13,576 bases of DNA from Actinomycetota bacterium (GTDB taxonomy: Bacteria > Actinomycetota > Thermoleophilia > Gaiellales > Gaiellaceae), in contig PLDP01000267.1 in assembly GCA_003136795.1 (NCBI GenBank), forward strand, positions 31,871-45,446, in the 5' to 3' direction. Numbering within the stretch: the stretch's first letter is position 1; the number at the start of each line of letters is the position of its first letter. Shown piece by piece: positions 7,070 through 13,576 of this stretch. The notes under the pieces are model-generated. The model was not told the DNA's origin, made no database searches, and saw only the letters and a list, made by a program, of their open reading frames with translations. A program made the position numbers and the translations under genes.

Positions 7070-7190
7070 CCCGAGCTTGACGATCCATTGAGCGAGAGGG
7101 TCACCCGCCGGCAGAACTTCGGAGAACTTGAACTCAATGCGTATGGAATTGATCGTAAGGGCCGCGGAGCAGACTCCACCGCGCCGGAGC

Positions 7191-7220
7191 GCGTGGGGAA
7201 CCGTGTCCGGTTCCCCACGC
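7191..7220. repeat. Perfect hairpin repeat 1 (12-bp arms, 6-nt loop)
   Basis: Arms GCGTGGGGAACC (7191-7202) and GGTTCCCCACGC (7209-7220) are exact reverse complements around GTGTCC. It lies between the stop of the secreted-protein gene and the 5' end of the RN-x4-H gene. There is no T-run on either side, so a simple intrinsic terminator is unlikely. Its centre matches the hairpin at 12899-12929. Confidence 0.85.
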
Positions 7221-7232
7221 TCTGATCAGTCG

Positions 7233-7664
7233 CTAGCCCTGGTGCTGAAACCAGGCTGCGGCGGCGTGATAGCCGTATCCGCCTGGGCACCAGACGTTGT
7301 ATTGCCAGGATTGCCAGCGGTTCATCCAGGCGCCATACATGTAGACGACGGTGCCGCGGTAGCCGTTGCACTGCACGACCATCCGGTCCTGGCCCGGACC
7401 GCCATAGCCGTCGCATCCACCGCTGCCGACTCCGAGAACCGACCCGACGTAGACGCGACAGGTCGGCTGGCGCCAATTCAGGTGGTTCGGCTGCGCAGCG
7501 TTCGAGGTAGAGGTGGTTGTCCGGGCCGCGGGAGCGTGCGCGGTGCTCGTCGTCGCCGCATAAGCGGCCGGCGCGACGAGGACGATGCTTGCAATCGCAA
7601 ACGCGAGTGCGAGCATCGAGCGGAAGGTGCGCTCCTGTCTCACCTCCGTGGCATTGGTCCTCAT
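7233..7664 (-). CDS. Secreted hypothetical protein with four cysteines
   Basis: The 143-residue precursor begins with a Sec signal peptide: basic n-region (RQERTFRS), hydrophobic core at about 18-32 (LALAFAIASIVLV) and a likely cleavage site after APAAYA at residue 36. A Thr/Ser/Ala-rich linker follows (about 37-58). The mature domain is rich in Gly, Tyr and Trp, with four cysteines at 69, 84, 99 and 126 that could make two disulfides (TCRVYVG, GGCDGYGG, VVQCNGYRG, NVWCPGG). No family is recognised and no catalytic motif is visible; small secreted carbohydrate-binding or inhibitor domains have similar composition, but this is speculation. A later in-frame ATG (residue 17) would give a shorter signal peptide. 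Confidence 0.75.
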   Translation of the reverse strand: MRTNATEVRQERTFRSMLALAFAIASIVLVAPAAYAATTSTAHAPAARTTTSTSNAAQPNHLNWRQPTCRVYVGSVLGVGSGGCDGYGGPGQDRMVVQCNGYRGTVVYMYGAWMNRWQSWQYNVWCPGGYGYHAAAAWFQHQG

Positions 7665-7841
7665 GCTTCTACAGACCGGCCACGTGTTGCGACTTCCAAG
7701 TCGTCCGAACTCGACCAGACCTCATTCTCGGTCGCGGTCTTCGCGCGGCTCTCGTCCAATTCACGCTCAGCCATCTCGGCGGCTCGGAGGCTGCGCCTGC
7801 CGGACGTCCATGCCCTCCCGTCCGTCGTCGGAGTCTCGATC

Positions 7842-8636
7842 TCAGGCGATCGCCGCGGATGCGTCGTGACCCGCGCTTGCCGTCATGTCACGAAACGCCG
7901 CCCACGAGGTTGCGAGCGGCGGCATCACCCGGCTCGTAGCCCCAGGTGAGAGCGCGGTCACTTCGTTGGTATTCCCGGCGATCTCTCCGCGCCGGACGCG
8001 CCATACCTGGAACTCCGCGCTCACATGGTCGGACGGGTCATCTGTCAGTGCAGCGCCGAGCGCAAATCCGAGCGCATCAGCGCCGCCGAGGGGGAGGCCG
8101 ACTTCGAAGCGAAGAAGCCCGTCGTTGAGATTCTCAGGCGCGACAAGCTCAGCGAGAGACTCCGTCACCTGCGTAAGCCCCGTTCCGCTGCCGATGCCGG
8201 TTGGCGTCATGAACGCAAGCCGCTCAGGCTCGAAGGTCGGGGAACGGAAGATGAACCCATGCGAAACCGCGAGCGGCGTCGCCTCTGGCGACGCGCCAAC
8301 AAGCACGACGCTCAGTCCGAGCTCTCGCAGGTGATCAGGTGCAAGAGAGAAGGCCCGACGGGCGCGGCGCCACCACCAGCGCGCGATCACGCTCGGGTAG
8401 ACCGCGAATCCTTCCGGCGGGTCACCGACGTAGTGATCAAGGTCGCTGATCGCCCAGAACCCGAGCTCGACCGAGCCAGCGAAACCCGCGACGACATAGG
8501 GACCGATTGGATAGACCTTCTGCACGCCGACCTCAAGCCAGGGCTGGAACTCTCCGCGAGCGAACGAGCCCACGCGGATGTCGTTCGCGGCATATCCGCC
8601 GTTTGGGAGTCCCGTGAGACCGACAACGAAGGTCAC
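7842..8636 (-). CDS. HslV/proteasome-beta-like Ntn hydrolase
   Basis: The 264-residue product starts with GTG, giving MTFVVGLTG. If Met is removed, Thr2 becomes the N-terminal nucleophile, as in HslV (MTTIVSV). The alignment then continues: D19 in AANDIRVG (proteasome D17), K40 in VQKVYPIG (K33), and the GFAGS hairpin at 51-55, as in HslV KVIAGFAGG. GIGSG lies at 147-151, with S150 corresponding to the S129 region (HslV IGSGG). It is longer than HslV (about 175), with an extra C-terminal segment of roughly 60 residues. No HslU, ClpX or proteasome ATPase gene is nearby, so a stand-alone Ntn hydrolase, like Anbu-type relatives, is likely. Substrate unknown. It diverges from mutY across about 140 bp. 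The family assignment rests on motifs alone. Confidence 0.72.
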   Translation of the reverse strand: MTFVVGLTGLPNGGYAANDIRVGSFARGEFQPWLEVGVQKVYPIGPYVVAGFAGSVELGFWAISDLDHYVGDPPEGFAVYPSVIARWWWRRARRAFSLAPDHLRELGLSVVLVGASPEATPLAVSHGFIFRSPTFEPERLAFMTPTGIGSGTGLTQVTESLAELVAPENLNDGLLRFEVGLPLGGADALGFALGAALTDDPSDHVSAEFQVWRVRRGEIAGNTNEVTALSPGATSRVMPPLATSWAAFRDMTASAGHDASAAIA

Positions 8637-8678
8637 GCGTCCGACGGTAGCCCTCTCGGACGACGCCGCCCGTGCTGG

Positions 8679-8730
8679 CCACCTCTCGCCACCTCTAGAC
8701 AGTCAAGTGTTCGCACGGCTGTTCGCACGG
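8679..8730. repeat. Two tandem direct repeats in the divergent promoter region
   Basis: GCCACCTCT occurs at 8679-8687 and 8689-8697 (10-bp period), and TGTTCGCACGG at 8708-8718 and 8720-8730 (12-bp period). Both pairs lie between the start of the Ntn-hydrolase gene (-) and mutY (+). Spacing of about one helical turn suggests a regulator binding site, but no known operator is matched. Confidence 0.6.
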
Positions 8731-8779
8731 GCGTTTTCCATCCCCGCCGCGACCCGTTGCTCCGAGTAGCCTGAGGGCC

Positions 8780-9483
<704 letters not shown>

Positions 9484-9487
<4 letters not shown>

Positions 9488-9951
9488 CCGAGCGGCAGCA
9501 GCGCGCCCTCGTGCTCGAGCAGGAAGCGCTTGATGTGCAGCCCGCCGCCGAAGCCGGTCAGCGAGCCGTCGGCGCCGATCACGCGGTGACACGGCAGCAC
9601 GAGCGGCAGCGGGTTCTGACCGTTCGCCGCCCCGACCGCACGCGCGCTGTCGGGCCCCAGCCCGATCCGCCGCGACTGCTCGCCGTAGCTCACGGTCTGC
9701 CCATACGGGATCGTCGCGAGCGCGAGCCAGCAGTGACGCTGGAACTCGGTGCCGCCGAGGTCGAGCGGCAGGTCGAACTCCGTCAACTCGCCCGCGAAGT
9801 ACGCCTCGAGCTGCGCGGCTGTGTCGTCGAGAACGGCGAAGCCCCGGTCGTCCGGCAGCCCTTGCGCCGACCAGCGCACACCGGCCAGGCCGCCTTCGGT
9901 GGCGAGGAGCCCAAGGGCTCCGATGGGAGTTTCGACGGCGCGGCTCGGCAT
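9484..9951 (-). CDS. ogt: Methylated-DNA--protein-cysteine S-methyltransferase (O6-alkylguanine repair)
   Basis: The 155-residue protein transfers methyl groups from O6-methylguanine to its own cysteine, a suicide repair reaction. The C-terminal domain is complete: FQRHCWLALATIPYG with the helix-turn-helix YGEQSRRIG, the Asn hinge VGAANGQNPLPLVLP, then the active-site PC121HRVIG and GFGGGLHIKRFLL. The N-terminal part (1-65) is the usual weakly conserved domain. Single-domain Ogt form without an Ada regulatory half. It is the last gene of the minus-strand operon, 40 bp after the LysE-type gene, and converges on mutY: the two stop codons share CTAG at 9484-9487. Confidence 0.94.
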
Positions 9952-9991
9952 GGCTCAACTCTAAAACGGCCGTCCACGCCGAACTGTGAGA

Positions 9992-10606
9992 TCAGCGGCG
10001 TTCGAACGCCAGACGGATGCCGAAGCCGATCAGCACGACACCCGTGAAGCGGTCGAGTGCCTTGCGCACGCCCGGCCGGCGAAGCAGCGCCGTCGACCGG
10101 CCGACGATCACCGCGTAGGCCGCGAGCCAGAGCAGCGTCAACACCGCGAAGATCGAACCGAGCACGAGCAGCGGCAGCAGCACCGCACCGCTCCCGTGCA
10201 CGAACTGCGGCAGGAAGCTCGTGAAGAAGACAGCGATCTTCGGGTTGCCGAGATCGCTGAGGAAGCCCTGGCGGAGCGCCTTCGCGGAGCTCGCAGACCG
10301 CCCACCGGCGACACCGCCCGGCTGGTTGCGAGCCCGCAGCATCTGCACCCCGATCCACGTGAGGTAGAGCGCGCCGGCGATCTTCAGGACGAGAAACGCG
10401 ATCGCAGAGGCCTTGAGCAGCGCGGCGATCCCGAGCGCAGCAGCGACCGTCCAGACCGTCAGTCCGATCGCGACCCCGATCGACGCCTGGACGCCCGCCC
10501 GGTGACCGCCGAGCAGCGCGTGCTTGGTGACCACGGCCGTGTCGGGGCCGGGAATGAGGATCAGCAGAATCGAAATCGCAAGAAACGGCAGCAGCGCGAC
10601 GTTCAT
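9992..10606 (-). CDS. LysE/RhtB-family amino-acid exporter
   Basis: From ATG 10606 the protein has 204 residues, the normal size of this family, with about six hydrophobic helices. Signature segments are ILIPGPDTAVVTKHALLGG near the first helix and GFLSDLGNPKIAVFFTSFLPQF before the fourth. Members export amino acids such as lysine, threonine or homoserine-related compounds across the cell membrane; the exact substrate cannot be told. A longer frame back to 10747 is Arg-rich and runs into the upstream gene, so it is rejected. The start lies 11 bp after the GNAT gene's stop, consistent with the same operon. Confidence 0.9.
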   Translation of the reverse strand: MNVALLPFLAISILLILIPGPDTAVVTKHALLGGHRAGVQASIGVAIGLTVWTVAAALGIAALLKASAIAFLVLKIAGALYLTWIGVQMLRARNQPGGVAGGRSASSAKALRQGFLSDLGNPKIAVFFTSFLPQFVHGSGAVLLPLLVLGSIFAVLTLLWLAAYAVIVGRSTALLRRPGVRKALDRFTGVVLIGFGIRLAFERR

Positions 10607-10617
10607 CTCGACCGACT

Positions 10618-11328
10618 CTAGAGAACTTCGTGCCTCACCCAGACGTTCGGCTCGGTGTGCGTGCCGACGCCACCGCGCACCTCGAGCGGCGCGAGCATCC
10701 CGGGCACGACGTACGTGCCGTCTTCCGGGAACGGCATGCCGGTCCACTCCTGCCAGTCCGCCACCGGCGCCTCGATCAGCATCGAACGCGGCGCCGGCGC
10801 AACGATCGTTCCGCCGAGGCGCTCGTGCGTCCGCAGCCGCGGGTCGAAGTGCGACCCGTCTGCGCGCCGCCAGCCGACGTAGTGCTCGATCAGGATCAAG
10901 GGGTAGCGCTCCTTCAGCGTCGGGCGCACCGGCGCGATCACACTCTCGTGTCCTGTCTCAGCCGCGGTGCGTCGGATCGCGCCGATCAAGAGCTGCGGCA
11001 CGCCCTGGCCGCGACGCTCCGGTGTGACGCTGATCGCCAGCAGCGAGACGACGTTCCCGCCGCCTGCCTCCATGCCGCGCCCGAAGGCCTCGTCCCAGCC
11101 CACCGGCAGCTCGCCGTCCTGCACAGGCAGCGACAACGCATGCACCTCTCCGATGAGCTCGTCGCCGTCGACCGCCGCGAGCTGAAACGCTGGAAAGTCG
11201 TCGTAGAGCCGTCGCCAGTAGCGCCAGCTCATCGCGTTGTGCTTCATGTACTCGGGGAAGTCGCTCAGCTCGTCCGTGCGACGCTCGCGCAGATCGGGAC
11301 GGTCGGCGTAGCGAACGAGCTCGATCAC
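10618..11328 (-). CDS. GNAT-family N-acetyltransferase
   Basis: The 236-residue product begins with GTG (VIELVRYADRPDL). The acetyl-CoA site is recognisable at about 95-122: VVSLLAISVTPERRGQGVPQ, with the RRGQGV loop, then a helix LLIGAIRR. The preceding strand LAAVDGDELIGEVHALSL is typical of the GNAT core. The C-terminal 90 residues (HFDPRLRTHERLGG, VADWQEWTGMPF, VWVRHEV) are longer than in minimal members and recall acetyltransferases that act on small hydrophobic or amine substrates; the acceptor is unknown. The GTG overlaps the ispF stop as GTGA (11325-11328), so translation is probably coupled. The much longer open frame that continues upstream to 12156 is only a shadow of ispF and the HAD gene. 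Confidence 0.88.
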   Translation of the reverse strand: MIELVRYADRPDLRERRTDELSDFPEYMKHNAMSWRYWRRLYDDFPAFQLAAVDGDELIGEVHALSLPVQDGELPVGWDEAFGRGMEAGGGNVVSLLAISVTPERRGQGVPQLLIGAIRRTAAETGHESVIAPVRPTLKERYPLILIEHYVGWRRADGSHFDPRLRTHERLGGTIVAPAPRSMLIEAPVADWQEWTGMPFPEDGTYVVPGMLAPLEVRGGVGTHTEPNVWVRHEVL

Positions 11329-11798
11329 GCCCGCTCGAGCAGCGCCACCGCGTGCGCGGCAAGCCCTTCGCCGCGTCCGGTGAAGCCGAGGTGGTCGGTC
11401 GTCGTCGCGCGCACGTTCACTTCGCCGCCGCCGAGCGCCTCCGACAGACACCGCCGCATCTCCTCGCGGTGCGGCGCGATGCGCGGCTGCTCGCCGATCA
11501 GGATGCAGTCGGCGTTGACGAGCGTCCAGCCCGCTTCGTTGACCTGCCGGTAGGCCTCGCGCAGCAGGTCGAGGCTCGAGGCGCCGTGGTAGCGCGCGTC
11601 GTCGGAGGGGAAGAGCGAGCCGATGTCGCCGAGACCGGCCGCGCCGAGCACGGCGTCGACGAGCGCGTGTGCGAGCACGTCGCCGTCGGAGTGGCCGGCG
11701 AGACCGCGATCGAAGTCGAAGCGCACGCCGCCGAGCACGAGCGGCACGCCGCGTTCGAGTGCGTGCGCATCGACGCCGATCCCGACGCGGATGCTCAC
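11325..11798 (-). CDS. ispF: 2-C-methyl-D-erythritol 2,4-cyclodiphosphate synthase
   Basis: IspF converts CDP-ME 2-phosphate to MEcPP, the fifth step of the MEP isoprenoid pathway. The 157-residue length is standard. Motifs run in order: GIGVDAHAL with zinc ligands D10 and H12, then LGGVRFDFDRGLAGHSDGD and H44 as third zinc ligand. DIGSLFPSDD lies at 58-67, NADCILIGEQPRIAPH with the substrate lysine/proline region follows, and TTTDHLGFTGRGEG at 132-145 forms the CDP pocket. The GTG start overlaps the HAD gene's stop as GTGA (11795-11798), and its own stop overlaps the GNAT start in the same way. The ispD gene lies upstream in the same operon, two genes away. Confidence 0.96.
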   Translation of the reverse strand: MSIRVGIGVDAHALERGVPLVLGGVRFDFDRGLAGHSDGDVLAHALVDAVLGAAGLGDIGSLFPSDDARYHGASSLDLLREAYRQVNEAGWTLVNADCILIGEQPRIAPHREEMRRCLSEALGGGEVNVRATTTDHLGFTGRGEGLAAHAVALLERA

Positions 11799-12409
11799 GC
11801 GATCGCCTCGGGCAGCTCGTCGAGCGAGTGAATGCGGATCGCTTCCGGTGGAGGCGACTGCAGATGCCCCCACGGGCCGCGGCGAATGTGCACGCCGACC
11901 ATCCCGGCGGCGATCGCCGGGCCGACGTCGTTGTCCACGCGGTCGCCCACGTAGGCGATCTTCCCAGGCTCCACGCCGGCGAGCTCGACGACCCGTGCGA
12001 AGAACCCCGGATCGGGCTTGTGCACGCCCCAGCTCGCCGACGAGGCGACCGCGTCGACGTGCGGCCGCAGCTCGTCCTCGACGAACGCGGGGGTGTTGCC
12101 GGACACGCAGACGCGGTAGCCCGCCGCGCGCAGGCGCTCGAGGCAGGGCAGCGCATCGGGGTACCAATCGTCCATCGTCCAGGTGCCGGGCGGATGGTCG
12201 ATGCCGAGCAGGCCCCAGACGTCGTCGTGGTGGCGGCCCTGGGCGATCGTCGCGCCGAGGCCGGCCATGAGCGTGAACGGCGTCACGCCGCCCGCGTGCG
12301 CTGCCCGGGTCCACATGTTCGTCTCGTCGACGAGCGTCTCGCCGACGTCGAAGACGACTACCTTGACGCCAAAGTCGTCCGGCCTAGGCAAGTCGAACCG
12401 CCAAGTCAT
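11795..12409 (-). CDS. HAD-superfamily hydrolase
   Basis: From ATG 12409 the protein has 204 residues. HAD motifs: FD21VGETLVDE (motif I), CVS103GNT (motif II), HK131PDPGFF (motif III) and YVGD156RVDND (motif IV). The position two after the nucleophile is Gly, not the Asp of classic phosphatases; relatives with DVG(G/E)T exist in the REG-2/HDHD3-like group, so the reaction may differ or the general acid may come from elsewhere. The substrate is unknown. The first 14 or so residues (MTWRFDLPRP) precede the usual HAD start and overlap the kinase gene by 26 bp; a TTG at 12393 is an alternative start. Genes of this type in an isp operon have no fixed role. Confidence 0.87.
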   Translation of the reverse strand: MTWRFDLPRPDDFGVKVVVFDVGETLVDETNMWTRAAHAGGVTPFTLMAGLGATIAQGRHHDDVWGLLGIDHPPGTWTMDDWYPDALPCLERLRAAGYRVCVSGNTPAFVEDELRPHVDAVASSASWGVHKPDPGFFARVVELAGVEPGKIAYVGDRVDNDVGPAIAAGMVGVHIRRGPWGHLQSPPPEAIRIHSLDELPEAIA

Positions 12410-12890
12410 TCGCAATAGAAGCCGGACTGCCAGAGGCGTTGACGTGAACCGCAAACCGCGGTCCGGCAAGCTCCGACACGCAACGCTCCACTCGACCGAG
12501 CGCCCAGTCGTTATCGCCCTCGCGTGCAAGCAAGCGCGCACGAATCACCTCGGGCCGAGCGACGAGCGTGAAGTGGTCGAGCGGGAGTCCTTCGTCGCGG
12601 AGAGCACCGACTGTCTCGTCGAAGTAGTCGCGCCGATGAACGGTCATCACAACGACAACCGTGCCGTGCTCGACGGCCGCACTCGAAACGGCCGACCTCG
12701 TTCGATCGCGCCATTCCGGAATGTCCTGGAAGTCGTCAAGGCCGCGCCATTCGGCCCGCTCCGCGCGCAACCCAGCGCCGATCAACTCGGGATCGAAAAC
12801 GATCGCGTCGCCAAGTCGTTCGGCAAGCAACTCCGCCACGGTTGACTTGCCGACGCCGAACGCTCCGTTCAACCAGACGACGCGCCTCAT
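12384..12890 (-). CDS. P-loop kinase-like ATPase (AAA/Zeta-toxin/TmrB-like)
   Basis: The 168-residue product begins MRRVVWLNGAFGVGKST, a Walker A loop with K15-S-T, in the WLNGAFGVGKST form seen in small nucleotide-kinase-like proteins related to TmrB and shikimate kinases. FDPE at 32-35 may bind magnesium or substrate. A lid-like Arg-rich region lies at about 111-124 (RPEVIRARLLARE). It is probably a phosphotransferase; the acceptor is unknown. ATG overlaps the ispD stop as ATGA (12887-12890). Its codons end in A/T more often than those of ispD, ispF or the HAD gene (TTG, CTT, GTT, GAA, GGA), which suggests a different history from its operon neighbours. Confidence 0.83.
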   Translation of the reverse strand: MRRVVWLNGAFGVGKSTVAELLAERLGDAIVFDPELIGAGLRAERAEWRGLDDFQDIPEWRDRTRSAVSSAAVEHGTVVVVMTVHRRDYFDETVGALRDEGLPLDHFTLVARPEVIRARLLAREGDNDWALGRVERCVSELAGPRFAVHVNASGSPASIANDLAVRLA

Positions 12891-13576
12891 TTCGAAGAGG
12901 TGTCTGACACCGTGCCGGTGTCAGACACCAGCCATGCAGCCACGCGGTCGAGGTCTGCGCGGGTCGTCACCTTGAGCAGTCGCTCGTCGCCCGGCACGAC
13001 CTTGATGCGGCCGCCGTTTGCCTCCACGAGCGACGCGCAGTCGGAGCCCTCGCCGCCGCGCAGGGCGGCGCGCAACACCGACGCGACGAAGCATTGCGGC
13101 GTCTGCACCGTGACGAGCTCGTCGCGCACGAGCGTCTCGTGCACCGCGTCGTCGCGCACGCGCTTCACCGTGTCGACGACCGGCAGCCCCGGCACCGCGC
13201 CGTCGAAGCCCTCGCCGAGCGCGCCGAGCACGCGTCCGATCACGTCGTCCGGCAGCAGCGGGCGCGCGGCGTCGTGAACGAGGATCACGTCCACGTCGTC
13301 GGGAACCTCTGCGACGCCCGCGCGCACCGATTCGGTGCGCGTCTCACCGCCCGTGACGCAGGCAGTCACCTTCGACGCGCCGAGCTCCTCCGCGAGCAGG
13401 ATCGCCGGCTCCTCCCACTCGGGCGGCGCGACGAGGACGACGGCGTCGATCCAGTCGCTCTCGTCGAGTCGCCGCAGCGGCTCCGCCAGGAGCGGCAGGT
13501 CGCCGAGGCGAACGAACGCCTTCGGCCGGTCCTCACCAAGCCGCTCTCCTCGCCCGGCGGCGACGAGGACGGCCCA
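12887..13576 (-). CDS. ispD: 2-C-methyl-D-erythritol 4-phosphate cytidylyltransferase, 5' end outside window
   Basis: IspD makes CDP-methylerythritol from MEP and CTP, the third MEP-pathway step. The frame is open to the window edge and reads WAVLVAAGRGERLGEDRPKAF, the CTP-binding N-terminus, so only the start and perhaps one or two residues are missing; an internal GTG at 13369 is not the start. Further motifs are VTGGETRTESVRAG, ILVHDAARPLLPDDV, VDTVKRV and LVTVQTPQCF. The last 13 codons (VSDTGTVSDTSSK) come from a perfect hairpin repeat and are not part of the family. The stop overlaps the kinase start (ATGA). First visible gene of a seven-gene operon; the promoter is beyond the window. 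Confidence 0.95.
   Translation of the reverse strand, partial: WAVLVAAGRGERLGEDRPKAFVRLGDLPLLAEPLRRLDESDWIDAVVLVAPPEWEEPAILLAEELGASKVTACVTGGETRTESVRAGVAEVPDDVDVILVHDAARPLLPDDVIGRVLGALGEGFDGAVPGLPVVDTVKRVRDDAVHETLVRDELVTVQTPQCFVASVLRAALRGGEGSDCASLVEANGGRIKVVPGDERLLKVTTRADLDRVAAWLVSDTGTVSDTSSK
12899..12929. repeat. Perfect hairpin repeat 2 (13-bp arms, 5-nt loop) inside ispD
   Basis: Arms GGTGTCTGACACC (12899-12911) and GGTGTCAGACACC (12917-12929) are exact reverse complements around GTGCC. It is translated as the C-terminal tail of IspD and ends 10 bp before its stop codon. Its core ACCGTGCCGGT matches that of the hairpin at 7191-7220 (ACCGTGTCCGGT). Confidence 0.88.

Noticed and set aside
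8708..8730. Possible actinobacterial SOS (LexA) box
   Set aside because: The GTTCG units are in direct rather than inverted orientation, so they do not form a GAAC-N4-GTTC site.
8025..8774. 249-codon + strand frame opposite the Ntn hydrolase
   Set aside because: Charged low-complexity translation; the - strand shows ordered catalytic motifs.
10607..10747. N-terminal extension of the LysE-type exporter
   Set aside because: The extra 47 residues are Arg-rich and overlap the GNAT gene; ATG 10606 gives the usual family length.
11329..12156. Long upstream extension of the GNAT frame
   Set aside because: The extension is Arg-rich low-complexity sequence over ispF and the HAD gene; the GNAT fold begins at GTG 11328, which overlaps the ispF stop.
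12899..12929. Hairpin as a rho-independent terminator for ispD
   Set aside because: It is inside the coding sequence, lacks a T-run, and the downstream gene starts by overlap with the ispD stop.

Overview
This GC-rich window reads as chromosomal DNA of a high-GC Gram-positive bacterium. An actinobacterium, possibly of the Thermoleophilia type, is the best guess. The basis is GTG/TTG starts, strong G/C third-position bias in the housekeeping genes, a short actinobacterial-style MutY without a NUDIX domain, and tightly overlapping operons. Taxonomy is inferred, not proven. No rRNA, tRNA, CRISPR array or recognisable insertion sequence was seen.

Left part (about 1-8640), accessory in character, with looser codon use. 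It opens with the 3' end of a ThiF/E1-like adenylyltransferase gene (+). Two small membrane-protein genes (-) follow, then a coiled-coil/winged-helix protein (-), and divergent from it a row of very small + genes: an 85-codon hypothetical, a 57-aa YegP/DUF1508 protein and a 54-aa one-helix membrane protein. A gene-poor stretch (3895-4339) holds at best one tiny ORF. Then comes a minus-strand cluster: a hypothetical protein with an RN-x4-H motif, an Mrr-like PD-ExK endonuclease with two zinc sites, and a large protein joining a phage-tail gpD-like N-terminus to a C-terminal HEPN ribonuclease-type motif. Upstream of this cluster lie a secreted four-cysteine protein and a stand-alone HslV/proteasome-beta-like Ntn hydrolase. 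The nuclease-HEPN pair, 12 bp apart, is the best candidate here for an undescribed defence or stress module.

Right part (about 8780-13576), core genome with strongly G/C-ending codons. mutY (+) converges on a seven-gene minus-strand operon in the order ispD, P-loop kinase, HAD hydrolase, ispF, GNAT acetyltransferase, LysE-type exporter, ogt. ispD and ispF supply two MEP-pathway steps of isoprenoid synthesis. Three junctions are 4-bp stop/start overlaps, so translation is probably coupled. The kinase gene has more A/T-ending codons than its neighbours and lies directly after a perfect hairpin repeat in the end of ispD, so it may be a late insertion.

Two perfect hairpins (7191-7220 and 12899-12929) share the core ACCGTG(T)CCGGT and each lies at the edge of a coding region. 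They may belong to a REP-like family. Several starts were moved from the longest ORF, and one gene (6509-7069) has convincing coding sequence upstream of its only ordinary start codon.
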